Positions 20,329 to 30,608 of a DNA stretch of 50,083 nucleotides are shown in pieces. The DNA is from Stutzerimonas stutzeri KOS6. Lineage in GTDB: Bacteria; Pseudomonadota; Gammaproteobacteria; Pseudomonadales; Pseudomonadaceae. The first letter of the stretch is position 1. Each line of letters begins with the position of its first letter. The stretch is taken from assembly GCF_000307775.2 (NCBI RefSeq), contig NZ_KK020678.1, forward strand, positions 269,105 to 319,187. The letters run 5' to 3'. The notes below the pieces were generated by a model. That model was given only the letters and a program-made list of their open reading frames with translations, did not search any database and was not told the DNA's origin. The position numbers were made by a program, and so were the translations under genes.

Positions 20329-20690
20329 CGGCTTACCCAAAACCTACATCAATAGCAGTTTCCATGTGGAAATTCTCACTCAGCCCCTAGTCTTCGCGGA
20401 CACATTGTCCGCGGTCATGAGCGATGACTAAGTATGATCCACTGCTACCCCAGGCATCGCCAGAGAAGGGCGCTAGAATATATGTGCAGTGGTAGCTATT
20501 GCTGTTAGTGGCTTATCCCAAACTGCGGATCAATAGCGGTTTCCATGTGGAAAGTCTCACCCAGCGTGTGGTTGTCGCGGACACGCATCAATTTTCCGTG
20601 ATGTTGAACGATGGCTGAGTGTGATCCACTGCTACCCTGGGCATCGCCGGAGAAAGGCGTTAGTAGATATGTACAGCGGTAGCTATTGTT
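20329..20690. repeat. tandem imperfect repeat, two copies of about 180 bp
   Basis: Copy A (about 20329-20507) and copy B (about 20510-20690) share long stretches: CAATAGCRGTTTCCATGTGG, GATCCACTGCTACCC, GGCATCGCC and GGTAGCTATTG. Each contains the palindrome TTTCCATGTGGAAA. Read on the minus strand both copies translate in the same frame to similar peptides (FSGDAxGSSGS...FHMETAID), copy A with two stops. They may be decayed duplicated coding sequence or a structured repeat. The IS21 element is inserted at the end of copy B. The preceding 20196-20328 holds nothing I can name. Confidence 0.7.
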
Positions 20691-20880
20691 GGCGCTGATG
20701 GAAAATTGACCCACCCTGCCGATTGAAATTTGACCCAGGGCGGATTGCTGATTTTGTTACCAGCAACTGTGGATAAGTCTACCAGCGCAGCTGCTTTTGA
20801 ACCCACTCCCTCGCTGTCCCAGTTCAGCTGTTGAAGACCTGCCACATGCAGCCATGCAGCAGGCCGTCGTCACCATGAAA

Positions 20881-21684
20881 TCAGAACGACTCATCGTCCT
20901 CCGGTTCCTGGCCGCCCTTACGCTTTCGCTCCCGTGATTTGATCTTGGCCTGGGCCGCCAAGCTACTGTGTTGCAGGCGATAGGACTCGTTACCGGTTTC
21001 GACGATGTGGCAGTGGTGGGTCAGCCGATCCAGCAGGGCGGTGGTCATCTTGGCGTCGCCGAACACGCTCGACCATTCGGCGAAGCTCAGGTTGGTGGTG
21101 ATCACCACGCTGGTGTGTTCGTACAGCTTGGACAGCAGGTGAAACAGCAACGCACCGCCAGCCTGGCTGAACGGCAGATAACCCAGTTCGTCGAGGATGA
21201 CCAGATCCATGCGCAGCAGTGCCTGGGCGATCCGCCCGGCTTTGCCGTCGTGTTTTTCGCGCTCCAGCAGATTGACCAGATCGACCGTGGAGTAGAAGCG
21301 CACGCGCTTGCCATGCCGGGTGATGCCGGACACGGCCAGTGCGGTGGCCAGGTGGGTTTTACCGGTGCCTGGGCCGCCGATCAGCACCACGTTCTGCGCG
21401 GTGTCGGTAAAGCTCAGATTGGCCAGCTCGCTGATCAAGCGAGCGTCGGCGCTGGAGGCGCTGAAGTCGAAGCCGGCCAGATCGCGGTGCATCGGCAGCT
21501 TGGCCATGTTCATCTGGTGGCTCACCAAGCGCATGGCGCGATCTGTGTGCTCTTGTTCCAGCAGGTGTTCGAGCAGCCACTTGGACGAGGCTGTGTTCGA
21601 CTCACCCTGTGCAGTTAACTCCGCCAAGGCCGTGGCCATGCCGTGCAGGCGCAGCTCCTTGAGTTCCGCCATCAAATCACGCAT
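20881..21684 (-). CDS. istB: IS21 helper ATPase IstB
   Basis: A 267-residue AAA+ protein that assists the IS21 transposase. It has Walker [16 protein letters not shown], Walker [13 protein letters not shown], and sensor region [12 protein letters not shown]. The C terminus is basic then acidic ([18 protein letters not shown]). The ATG at 21684 overlaps the istA stop by 8 bp, the usual arrangement for coupled translation. Confidence 0.95.
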   Translation of the reverse strand: MRDLMAELKELRLHGMATALAELTAQGESNTASSKWLLEHLLEQEHTDRAMRLVSHQMNMAKLPMHRDLAGFDFSASSADARLISELANLSFTDTAQNVVLIGGPGTGKTHLATALAVSGITRHGKRVRFYSTVDLVNLLEREKHDGKAGRIAQALLRMDLVILDELGYLPFSQAGGALLFHLLSKLYEHTSVVITTNLSFAEWSSVFGDAKMTTALLDRLTHHCHIVETGNESYRLQHSSLAAQAKIKSRERKRKGGQEPEDDESF

Positions 21685-23185
21685 GACCGACCTCCTCGGC
21701 CTGGCCACGCAGGCGGTCGTAGCGCGCCGTGTTAGCGACGGGGGCTTCCTTGAGCGACAAGTGGGTTTCGACGCTGGGTGGTGGTTCGGATGCTGTCAGC
21801 CGTGCCACGACATTGAGGATGTGTTCGGCGCTCAGGCTGCCGCTCTCCAGTACCAGCTCAACGGCTACCAGCACGGCATCGAGTCCGGCGACCGGTACGG
21901 CAGCCAGGACTTGCGCCATGATCCGGTCACCGCCGGCATGACGCCCCAGACCGTGCTTAAGCTGACGCAGCGGCGCCGGCAGATCAGCAAAGGGCGCGCC
22001 GTTGCGCAGCGCACCGGGCTTGCGTTCGATCAGCGGGAGGTAGTGCTGCCAGTCATAGCTGACCTGGTCGCGATCCAGCAAGCGGACATGGCTGGCGATC
22101 AGCGCGTCGTCAGCCACCACCTCGATTCGCGTCGGATACAAACGGCTGCTGACCCACTTACCCGCGTACTCACACGGCACCGAGTAGCGGTTGCGCCCGA
22201 CGCTGACCAGGCAGGTGCTGGAGACCCGCGCAGGCCGCTCGACGTAACCGTCGAATGGCGCTGGCACAGGCATCAGTTCAGCGCGCTCCAACTCCAGCAC
22301 TTCGGCTACACTCAGCCCGCTGTATTGAGGGTGCGTCAGCTCGTTCCAAAGCGCGCGGCAGCGCTGGCCCAGCCAGGCATTGAGTTCCTCGAAGGAGTGA
22401 AACTGGCAGTCCTGGGCGTCTAGCCAGATACGCCTGCGGCTGTCTTGCACGTTCTTTTCAACGATGCCCTTTTCCCAACCAGCGGCGACGTTGCAGAAGT
22501 CCGGATCGAACAGGTAATGCGCGCACATCACCGCAAAGCGTGCATTCACCGCCCGGCCTTTGCCCTTGTTGACCTTGTCGACGGCGGTCTTCATGTTGTC
22601 GTAGATGCCCCGGCGCGGCGCGCCGCCCAAGGCGCCGAACGAGCGTGTATGGGCGTCAAATAACATCTCATGGCCCTGGCTCGGATACGCCACAAGCCAG
22701 AACGCACGGCTGGCACACAGCTTCAGATGTGCCACCTGCATACGCCGGTAAATGCCGCCGACCAGCAAGCCTTCCTCGCTCCAGTCAAACTGAAACGCCT
22801 CGCCAAGAGCAAAGGTCAGCGGCACAAAGGCCTGCGACGCCTTGCCCTGTCCCCCTCGCCAGGCACGGATAAACGCGGTGAGCTGGCTGTAGCCACCGTC
22901 ATAACCATCGGCTTTGATTTGCGCCAACAGCGCCTTGGCACTGCGCCGCTGTTGCTTGGGGCGCAGCGAATCGGCTTTTAGCGCCTGCTCTAGCGTGGCG
23001 TGAAAAGGGCTGAGTTTGTTAAAGATCGCGCGGCGTTGGTACACCGGCTGCTTGGCCTCAGGTGCTCTGACCCACTTGCGAATCGTGTTGCGCGCCAGCC
23101 CGGTGCGCTTGGCTATCTCATGCAGCGACAGCTTGTCGCGGAAATACATCCGCCGAATTTTGCCCATCATTTCCATACTGATCAC
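21677..23185 (-). CDS. istA: IS21 transposase IstA
   Basis: A 502-residue DDE transposase. An N-terminal helix-turn-helix ([21 protein letters not shown], about residues 20-40) precedes the retroviral-type core with Asp in FQFDWSEE, Asp in [11 protein letters not shown] and Glu in [13 protein letters not shown]-terminal Mu-type beta-barrel ([16 protein letters not shown]) follows. Full length and intact, so probably active. Confidence 0.95.
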   Translation of the reverse strand: MISMEMMGKIRRMYFRDKLSLHEIAKRTGLARNTIRKWVRAPEAKQPVYQRRAIFNKLSPFHATLEQALKADSLRPKQQRRSAKALLAQIKADGYDGGYSQLTAFIRAWRGGQGKASQAFVPLTFALGEAFQFDWSEEGLLVGGIYRRMQVAHLKLCASRAFWLVAYPSQGHEMLFDAHTRSFGALGGAPRRGIYDNMKTAVDKVNKGKGRAVNARFAVMCAHYLFDPDFCNVAAGWEKGIVEKNVQDSRRRIWLDAQDCQFHSFEELNAWLGQRCRALWNELTHPQYSGLSVAEVLELERAELMPVPAPFDGYVERPARVSSTCLVSVGRNRYSVPCEYAGKWVSSRLYPTRIEVVADDALIASHVRLLDRDQVSYDWQHYLPLIERKPGALRNGAPFADLPAPLRQLKHGLGRHAGGDRIMAQVLAAVPVAGLDAVLVAVELVLESGSLSAEHILNVVARLTASEPPPSVETHLSLKEAPVANTARYDRLRGQAEEVGHA

Positions 23186-23323
23186 CCTGTGTTCTCCTGC
23201 TCAAAAATTGAGCAGAAGCAGTTGAACACCTGGGTCAGTTTTCAGTCGGCAGAACAGCCTCTACTGGGTCAGTTTTCGGTCAGCGGCAACAGAGGTTAAG
23301 AGCACATCACACGTAAGCTCCGC

Positions 23324-23339
23324 TTAGCATTAATGTAAT
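23324..23339 (+). promoter_or_regulatory. candidate CopR box upstream of first ptrA-like gene
   Basis: TTAGCATTAATGTAAT: the second half-site TGTAAT is intact and the first is diverged (TTAGCA for TTACA). Its last base is 71 bases before the first base of the ATG, exactly as for the second ptrA-like gene and the DUF2790 gene. Confidence 0.5.
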
Positions 23340-23409
23340 ATAAGACTCAGCTTTGTGTAAGGTTGACACCTTTAAACTATCCAACATCAATGACCAAGAG
23401 GTGTTAACG

Positions 23410-23709
23410 ATGAAAAAATTTGCGGCAGTTCTTGCTGTTGGCATAGCCGTAAGTTCCTCCTTCGCAATGGCTGAGGTTGATAGAAACTCAACGATGCAGC
23501 ATGACTATGCTGCAGTCGAGGGTAGACAGGCTTTAAAGGTTCTTCTTGAAAGCGGTGATGTACTAAGTGTGACGCCAATGGGCGAAGATAGTATTCTAGG
23601 CTGGCCAAGCTATCGTGCGCAGCCATACGAAATCAAAATTCGTACTCCTGATGGAGTTGTCCACTCAGTGGAGTTCCGTAGCGCGCCAGTTGGCATCAAT
23701 AACGGTTAA
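23410..23709 (+). CDS. PtrA-like small periplasmic copper protein, copy 1
   Basis: A 99-residue exported protein with signal peptide (cut after FAMA, residue 21) and the PtrA N-terminal-domain pattern: HDYAAVEGRQALKVLLESGDVLSVTPMG and YEIKIRTPDGVVHSVEFRSAPVG. PtrA of P. aeruginosa is copper-induced; a periplasmic copper-handling role is inferred for the family. This copy differs from the two near 38.4-39.2 kb by having MQHDYAAVEG where they have MRHDHTVGDG, losing one His. GAGGTG lies 8 bases before the ATG. It lies directly beside the IS21 element but keeps its own promoter region. Confidence 0.85.
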   Translation: MKKFAAVLAVGIAVSSSFAMAEVDRNSTMQHDYAAVEGRQALKVLLESGDVLSVTPMGEDSILGWPSYRAQPYEIKIRTPDGVVHSVEFRSAPVGINNG

Positions 23710-23734
23710 TTATTTATAAGGGAATTAATACGAT

Positions 23735-23769
23735 ATAAGCCAATTGTATGATCGTTACGATTGGCTTAT
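23735..23769 (+). terminator. hairpin after first ptrA-like gene
   Basis: ATAAGCCAAT / ATTGGCTTAT, ten perfect pairs with a 15-base loop, 26 bp beyond the stop codon and followed a few bases later by a T-run. Likely terminator. Confidence 0.6.
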
Positions 23770-23870
23770 GACTGATTTTTCAAATGGCATTCTTTTTTTT
23801 GCACAAGAGTAACAATAAAAGCCAAGGCGTCATTTCAGTGGGTAGAGCGTAGGTGTCCTGCCACTGAATA

Positions 23871-23920
23871 AAAGCGCTTTCCTACCAAGTCCATAAGATA
23901 CCATCTTGGCAGGAAAGCGG
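23871..23920 (-). terminator. terminator of the Csp-like gene
   Basis: Inverted repeat with arms around GCGCTTTCCT(A)CCAAG and CTTGG(C)AGGAAAGCGG. On the minus strand it is followed by CTTTTATT. It lies 8 bp beyond the stop codon of the cysteine-rich protein gene. Confidence 0.7.
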
Positions 23921-23928
23921 CTTGCTGG

Positions 23929-24258
23929 TTATACAGCCATACGTTCACATTCCTCAGCGCACTTCATACAGGCTTTCGCGCACTCTTGGCAGTGATCCAT
24001 CTGATGCTTGGCACACTCTTCACCGCAGGCTCGGCAAATTTTTGCACACAATGCACAGAACTCTTTAGCCAACTCGCTCTGGCGACTCATGAGTCTGGCT
24101 GCCAGAGCACATATGTCAGCACAATCTCTGTCGAGCTCAATGCAACGGGCCATCGTTTGTACGTCGTCTTCAAGTAAACAGGCAGATGCGCATGCTTCGC
24201 AAACTAGAGCGCAGTTAGAACAAGCTTGAATGCAGCTATTGAACATTGTTTCAGTCAT
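23929..24258 (-). CDS. four-helix-bundle copper-binding protein (Csp/DUF326-like)
   Basis: A 109-residue cysteine-rich protein with about 16 cysteines, spaced as CxxC, CxxxC and CxxxCxxxC on helices. Examples are CIQACSNCALVCEACASAC, CALCAKICRACGEECAKH and CQECAKACMKCAEECERM. This is the pattern of copper storage proteins that fill a four-helix bundle with Cu(I). No signal peptide, so a cytosolic copper sponge. GGAGGAAG precedes the ATG at 24258. It has its own candidate CopR box 112 bp upstream and its own terminator. Confidence 0.88.
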   Translation of the reverse strand: MTETMFNSCIQACSNCALVCEACASACLLEDDVQTMARCIELDRDCADICALAARLMSRQSELAKEFCALCAKICRACGEECAKHQMDHCQECAKACMKCAEECERMAV

Positions 24259-24369
24259 GACTTCCTCCAAAGTTCGTATTTTAGCGTATAGTCTTGAGCT
24301 GGCCTGAGGTGATCCTCTAGCAGCTCATAAATCCGACATATTCAGAGTTCGTCCGTTCCAATGGTTAAC

Positions 24370-24385
24370 ATTACAATCGTGTAAG
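24370..24385 (-). promoter_or_regulatory. candidate CopR box upstream of the Csp-like gene
   Basis: On the minus strand CTTACACGATTGTAAT, a perfect TTACA-n4-TGTAA, 112 bp before the start of the cysteine-rich protein gene and just after the copS stop. Confidence 0.65.
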
Positions 24386-24443
24386 GTCCCTTATGATCGC
24401 TATGCGGCTGATTTTAAAATATTTACCTTTATTCGATATTTTA

Positions 24444-25823
24444 TTATTGGCGGGGAAATTCCATGTGAAAGCCCGTCACGCCGTCTAATGAGGTGCACCA
24501 GATTCTGCCTTTATGGGCCTCAACAATAGATCTGGTAATAGCCAAGCCGAGGCCAGCGTTGCTTGGACTACCCTCGCGCCGGGCAGGATCGACCCGATAG
24601 AAGCGATAAAAGAGCTTGTCCAGGTGCTCGGGCTCGATCGTCCCTCCGGGATTCTCGACGCTGAGGGTTACCGTTCTTTCCGCCTCGTGAATCGTTACAG
24701 AAATAGTTTCCCCTACCGGGGTGTAACGCAGCGCGTTGGATAACAAATTGGAGACCGCTCTATCAATCATTAATTTATCTCCCAGCACATTTCCTGCGCC
24801 TGAGACTGAGAGACGGATATCGCGTTCGTCAGCCACTAAGTGGTAATACGCAAGCAGTTTAGCAACGACATCAGCTAGTTCGATAGACGCTTGTTCGGGA
24901 ATAATCAAGCCGTTGTCGGATTTGGCCAAAAAGAGCATGTCGTCAATAATGCGTGACATACGCTTCAACTCCTCTAGATTGGAGTAAAGATTCTCCTCGT
25001 AAGCATCAATATTCCGCTTTTTGGTCAGCACCACCTCGGTGTGGGTCATGAGGTTGCTAACAGGGGTTCGCAGTTCATGAGCAATGTCCGCCGAGAAATT
25101 GGAAAGCCGAACAAAGGCATCTTCCAAGCGATCTAACATCGCATTGAAGGACAGAACCAATTGCTGTAACTCAAGCGGTATCGGTTCAAGCGGCATTCGT
25201 TCCTGCAACGACCTTGCTGACATCGATGCGGCGAGATGGGTAACTTGCCTCAGAGGCCTGAGACCGCTTCTAACTACCATCCAGCCAAGCGCAGCACTAA
25301 TTAGAGCGCTGACGCTTAATCCAACGCCGAACCAACGCTGCAAAGTCTGAAAGAAATGCGCGTGGTTAGTGACATCAAGAATCAACAGTGCTGTAAGTGG
25401 TTCGGGCTGGTCTGCTACCGAGATTCGGGCAGTCAATCCTCTATACAGGCGGCCGGCATATTTCCATTCCCACATATTCTGCTGTTCTGCGTCCCTATAG
25501 CTTTCCGGGACGTCGACTGTCTTGGGATCAGAAAAGAGCACTCTGCCATCTTCGCTCAAGATGGTCGCCGCTAAATCATGATGGGCACCTAGCAGAGCTC
25601 GCAACTGCGGTAGCTCCTCAGCAAGGTTTGCGCTGCTGCGTACGTTATTGAAAATTTTCTTGGTCGATTCGAGCTTCTCCACCAAGGCCTGCCGATCCAA
25701 CACTTCGAAGTGATGCTGGCTAAGCAAATTGAAGCTCAGCCCAGCTATGGTGAGAACTACAACCACCACAGACATGAACATGACACTCATTCGGGCGGTC
25801 AGCGAAAGGTGACGCAGTCTCAC
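24444..25823 (-). CDS. copS: copper-sensing histidine kinase
   Basis: Inner-membrane sensor kinase of the CusS/CopS class, expected to sense periplasmic Cu(I)/Ag(I). The 459 residues run: TM1 (about 12-34), a periplasmic domain with several His (HH37-38, HH81-82, HAH154-156), TM2 (about 165-185), HAMP, phosphoacceptor His249 in [15 protein letters not shown], and ATPase boxes [15 protein letters not shown] and [12 protein letters not shown]. The start is taken as GTG at 25823, overlapping the copR stop (GTGA); the longer open frame would add residues encoded within copR. Single operon with copR. Confidence 0.9.
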   Translation of the reverse strand: MRLRHLSLTARMSVMFMSVVVVVLTIAGLSFNLLSQHHFEVLDRQALVEKLESTKKIFNNVRSSANLAEELPQLRALLGAHHDLAATILSEDGRVLFSDPKTVDVPESYRDAEQQNMWEWKYAGRLYRGLTARISVADQPEPLTALLILDVTNHAHFFQTLQRWFGVGLSVSALISAALGWMVVRSGLRPLRQVTHLAASMSARSLQERMPLEPIPLELQQLVLSFNAMLDRLEDAFVRLSNFSADIAHELRTPVSNLMTHTEVVLTKKRNIDAYEENLYSNLEELKRMSRIIDDMLFLAKSDNGLIIPEQASIELADVVAKLLAYYHLVADERDIRLSVSGAGNVLGDKLMIDRAVSNLLSNALRYTPVGETISVTIHEAERTVTLSVENPGGTIEPEHLDKLFYRFYRVDPARREGSPSNAGLGLAITRSIVEAHKGRIWCTSLDGVTGFHMEFPRQ

Positions 25824-26497
25824 TCCGGTGCATCCATCATATAGCCCATGCCACGCACGGTATGGATCAGTTTGTGCTCGAAGTCGTCGTCGACTTTTGC
25901 GCGCAGACGGCGTACCGCGACCTCGATAACGTTGGTGTCGCTGTCGAAGTTCATATCCCATACCTGAGATGCAATCAGAGACTTCGGAAGCACCTCGCCG
26001 CGTCGGCGCATCAACAATTCCAGCAGTGAAAATTCCTTCGCCGTCAGATCAATTCGCTTCCCAGCACGAACGGCGCGGCGCTTTAGCAGGTCCACTTCGA
26101 GATCTGAAATTTTCACGGTGGTTTGGGTGGGGGAGCCGCTGCCCCTGCGAAGCAATGTCCGGACCCTTGCCAGAAGTTCGGAGAACGCGAACGGCTTAAT
26201 CAGGTAGTCGTCCGCGCCCAGCTCCAGGCCTTTGACGCGGTCTTCCACGCCATCACGTGCGGTCAAGAACAGTACGGGTATTTCGTGCCCTGCTGATCTG
26301 ACCATGCGTAGCACCTCCCATCCATCTAACCCTGGCATCATCACGTCAAGGATTAAAAGGTCATAAACCTCACTCAGCGCATATTGGAGCGCATCTGTGC
26401 CAGTCGTGACCCGGTCGACGGTAAATCCAGCTTCGGTAAGTCCTTGTTGCAGGTAAGAACCAGTTTTGGGTTCGTCTTCAGCGACCAGTAATTTCAT
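25820..26497 (-). CDS. copR: copper-responsive OmpR-family response regulator
   Basis: A 225-residue regulator partnered with CopS. The receiver has [14 protein letters not shown], phosphoacceptor Asp51 in [15 protein letters not shown] and [11 protein letters not shown]. The OmpR winged helix follows (about 125-225) with [19 protein letters not shown] and [13 protein letters not shown]. The ATG at 26497 gives the canonical MKLLVAEDE start; an upstream in-frame start is unlikely. A candidate CopR box lies 65 bp upstream, implying autoregulation. Confidence 0.93.
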   Translation of the reverse strand: MKLLVAEDEPKTGSYLQQGLTEAGFTVDRVTTGTDALQYALSEVYDLLILDVMMPGLDGWEVLRMVRSAGHEIPVLFLTARDGVEDRVKGLELGADDYLIKPFAFSELLARVRTLLRRGSGSPTQTTVKISDLEVDLLKRRAVRAGKRIDLTAKEFSLLELLMRRRGEVLPKSLIASQVWDMNFDSDTNVIEVAVRRLRAKVDDDFEHKLIHTVRGMGYMMDAPE

Positions 26498-26561
26498 GCA
26501 GGCAGATTCCGAAAGTTTGTTTCGACTCAGTGTGCAGGTTAACGAGGCCGCCATCTAGAAG

Positions 26562-26577
26562 CTTACAAAAATGTAAC
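26562..26577. promoter_or_regulatory. candidate CopR box between copR and a small ORF
   Basis: CTTACAAAAATGTAAC, nearly palindromic (TTACA-n4-TGTAA). The 18-base string AAGCTTACAAAAATGTAA here is repeated exactly at 37931-37947. It may control copR (minus) and the 27-codon ORF (plus). Confidence 0.65.
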
Positions 26578-26634
26578 GTACAAATCAGCTCGCTGACAGG
26601 CGGAGGTGATAGTGTTTCACATAAGTCGGAATCT

Positions 26635-26718
26635 ATGTTCGAGCAAAATATGAGCAGTGACTCTAAGAATGCTAGCAGCTGGTTTTTCCAGGCCTTCCAC
26701 ATTGCTCCCTTGGCCTAA
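26635..26718 (+). CDS. 27-residue ORF between a CopR box and a terminator
   Basis: Frame starting MFEQNMSSDSKNASSWFFQ and ending FHIAPLA. An upstream CGGA could serve as ribosome binding site. The stop codon is followed after one base by a strong Rho-independent terminator, and a candidate CopR box ends 58 bases before the ATG. The unit is therefore a complete tiny transcription unit of about 150 nt. It could encode a copper-induced small protein, or an untranslated small RNA. No family recognised. Confidence 0.5.
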   Translation: MFEQNMSSDSKNASSWFFQAFHIAPLA

Positions 26719-26719
26719 T

Positions 26720-26746
26720 GGCGCCTCAACGGCGCCTTTTTTTTTT
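26720..26746 (+). terminator. Rho-independent terminator
   Basis: GGCGCC-tcaac-GGCGCC followed by ten T. It ends the short transcript described upstream and isolates it from the DUF2933-ATPase operon. Confidence 0.9.
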
Positions 26747-26770
26747 GATGATCTGATCAGGCGGGCGAGC

Positions 26771-26785
26771 CTTACAGATAGTAAT
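26771..26785 (+). promoter_or_regulatory. weak CopR-like box, spacer one base short
   Basis: CTTACAGATAGTAAT matches the half-sites but has one base less between them. It lies 226 bp before the DUF2933 gene and would be the only candidate site for that operon. Confidence 0.3.
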
Positions 26786-26849
26786 TTAAGTGTGCGCACC
26801 TCTGAACTTGAAGTGAATTAATTCATTCCTCTGCACGGAGTTTCTTTCA

Positions 26850-26984
26850 ATGCTTAGATTGGGCGCGACATCCATCAGTCGGCTATCAAGCAAGGAGGGT
26901 CGGCAAGGTGAGGATCCGTTAATCTCCTTAGTTGGCATGCTATATCTATCGGGACGAGCGGCTCATGCTGACGCAACGTACTAA
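26850..26984 (+). CDS. possible 44-residue ORF
   Basis: Open frame MLRLGATSISRLSSKEGRQ to AHADATY with CGGAG about 9 bases before the ATG, ending 26 bp before the DUF2933 gene. No family recognised and composition is not distinctive; it may be leader sequence only. Otherwise 26747-27010 shows no gene. Confidence 0.22.
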   Translation: MLRLGATSISRLSSKEGRQGEDPLISLVGMLYLSGRAAHADATY

Positions 26985-27010
26985 AAATACCAGCACTGGA
27001 GGTCACTGCC

Positions 27011-27253
27011 GTGTATCACCGCCATCTTCATCGGAATAATGAAATATCTTTTTGGAAGACTAGACCCGGCGTAGCGCTCTTAATGCTGGCAATAATCGGT
27101 TTTTTCTACTTGGCACGCGAGCATTACGGTCATCTCTTGCAGGGACTGCCATACATAATCTTGCTGCTTTGCCCGTTGCTCCATTTGTTTGGTCACAACC
27201 ATGGTGGCCATTCCAATCCCACCCGTGTCTCCAAGGACAAAGATAGGAAGTAA
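27011..27253 (+). CDS. DUF2933 membrane protein
   Basis: An 80-residue protein with two hydrophobic segments ([15 protein letters not shown] and [15 protein letters not shown]) and a His-rich end ([10 protein letters not shown]), the DUF2933 pattern. GTG start at 27011 supported by GGAGG 11 bases upstream. Genes of this family commonly sit next to copper P-type ATPases. It starts the operon of ATPase, CopZ-like protein, DUF411 and DsbD; only 5 bp separate it from the ATPase gene. Confidence 0.8.
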   Translation: MYHRHLHRNNEISFWKTRPGVALLMLAIIGFFYLAREHYGHLLQGLPYIILLLCPLLHLFGHNHGGHSNPTRVSKDKDRK

Positions 27254-27258
27254 ATGGC

Positions 27259-29613
<2,355 letters not shown>

Positions 29614-29621
29614 AACGCTTG

Positions 29622-29642
29622 ACCTTGCCGCTCTGGCAAGGT
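29622..29642 (+). other. intercistronic hairpin
   Basis: ACCTTGCC-gctct-GGCAAGGT lies between the ATPase and copZ genes. No T-run follows, so it is more likely an RNA stability or processing hairpin than a terminator. Confidence 0.5.
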
Positions 29643-29686
29643 TGAACATCTGCTCAACCATTACGGTGACTTCCCAGGAGATTCTC

Positions 29687-29959
29687 ATGAGCACCATTGA
29701 ACTGAACGTCGAAGGCATGAGCTGCGGCTCGTGCGTCAAGCATGTCACCGAGGCGCTCAACACTGTCGAGGGCGTCACCAAGGTGGATGTCGATTTGCAA
29801 GCCGCCAGGGTGCGGGTTAGCGGCCAGAGCGACAGCCAAGTGCTGATTGCTTCCCTGACTGATGCGGGATATCCCGCGCAGCTGGCCAGTCCGGCAGCCG
29901 GGACGAACAACATGAAAAAGACGGGTTGCGGTGGCAGCGGTGGCTGCGGCTGCAACTGA
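29687..29959 (+). CDS. copZ: CopZ-like copper chaperone with Cys-rich tail
   Basis: A 90-residue cytosolic HMA-domain protein with the metal site MSCGSC at residues 10-15 and the ferredoxin-like fold pattern (VDVDLQAARVRVSG). It ends in a C-terminal extension KKTGCGGSGGCGCN that adds three cysteines, which is unusual for CopZ. It presumably hands Cu(I) to the upstream ATPase, whose own HMA domain is missing. CAGGAG ribosome binding site. Confidence 0.88.
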   Translation: MSTIELNVEGMSCGSCVKHVTEALNTVEGVTKVDVDLQAARVRVSGQSDSQVLIASLTDAGYPAQLASPAAGTNNMKKTGCGGSGGCGCN

Positions 29960-29985
29960 AAACGAGAGGCAAACAAGGTTCTTAT

Positions 29986-30426
29986 ATGTCTAGAAAACTG
30001 CGTATATCAGCCCTTGCGGCGCTGCTGGTAAGTGGGGCGATCCATGCCGCTGAACCCTTGATCATCGATGTACACCGAGACGCCAACTGTGGTTGCTGCA
30101 AGGACTGGATCTCCTATCTGGAGGACAACGGCTTTGCGGTCCGCGACCATGTTGAACGCAACATGCGTTCGGTGAAGCAAGACCTAGGAGTGGAGCCGCG
30201 TCTGGCGTCCTGTCACACCGGTGTGATCAACGGCAAGTTCGTTGAAGGCCACGTGCCGGTGGCGCAGATACTCGAATTGCGCAAGCGTTCCGACCTGCTA
30301 GGTATTGCCGTGCCCGGCATGCCGGCTGGATCGCCCGGTATGGAGCACGGTGATGCCAAACATGCCTACGAGGTAATCGGGCTTACCCGTTCAGGGCAGG
30401 ATGAGGTCCTCGCCAAGTACCCGTAA
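29986..30426 (+). CDS. DUF411 periplasmic metal-binding protein
   Basis: A 146-residue exported protein (signal cut near IHA, residue 21) with the DUF411 signature: NCGCCKDWISYLEDNGF (CXCC at about 35-38), then LASCHTGVINGKFVEGHVP and GIAVPGMPAGSPGME. DUF411 proteins (CopG in some Pseudomonas) accompany copper resistance genes and are thought to bind copper through the CXCC and His/Met residues. It is followed by dsbD 182 bp downstream, which could keep these cysteines reduced. Confidence 0.9.
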   Translation: MSRKLRISALAALLVSGAIHAAEPLIIDVHRDANCGCCKDWISYLEDNGFAVRDHVERNMRSVKQDLGVEPRLASCHTGVINGKFVEGHVPVAQILELRKRSDLLGIAVPGMPAGSPGMEHGDAKHAYEVIGLTRSGQDEVLAKYP

Positions 30427-30484
30427 ATTCAGGCTCCGTGCCGCTGACCGGCTTTCCCAGGCGGGTGGCAGCAAAGAGAACGCG

Positions 30485-30518
30485 GGGGTGATCACTGGAT
30501 GATCGCAGCGATCACCCC
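30485..30518 (+). other. hairpin between DUF411 gene and dsbD
   Basis: GGGGTGATC / GATCACCCC with a 16-base loop. There is no T-run; it could be a weak terminator or attenuator limiting dsbD expression. Confidence 0.5.
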
Positions 30519-30608
30519 GTCCGGCTCGCTTGCTCAGGACAGTTTCCTGACTTGCGAGGCGGAATTATGTCCGGAGCCTTTCGTTAACTCTTGTTCCGCG
30601 AGATACCC

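Larger units (their letters stand above)
20687..23291 (-). mobile_element. IS21-family insertion sequence, complete
   Basis: About 2.6 kb bounded by imperfect inverted repeats starting TGTTGSCGCTGAYSGAAAA and reading on to TGACCC (22 of 26 bases match). The multiple internal TGACCCA(G) repeats near both ends are typical of the family. It carries istA and istB in that order on the minus strand. I see no clear target duplication next to the proposed ends, so they may be off by a few bases or the element has been rearranged. Confidence 0.85.

Noticed and set aside
20505..20714. 69-codon minus-strand frame over repeat copy B
   Set aside because: The frame is shared with copy A, where it has stops, and its 5' end runs into the IS21 terminus. 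Treated as part of the repeat and not as a gene.
23291..23300. IS21 target-site duplication
   Set aside because: The bases flanking the proposed ends (left ...TAGCTAT, right GAGGTTA...) do not match, so no duplication is claimed.
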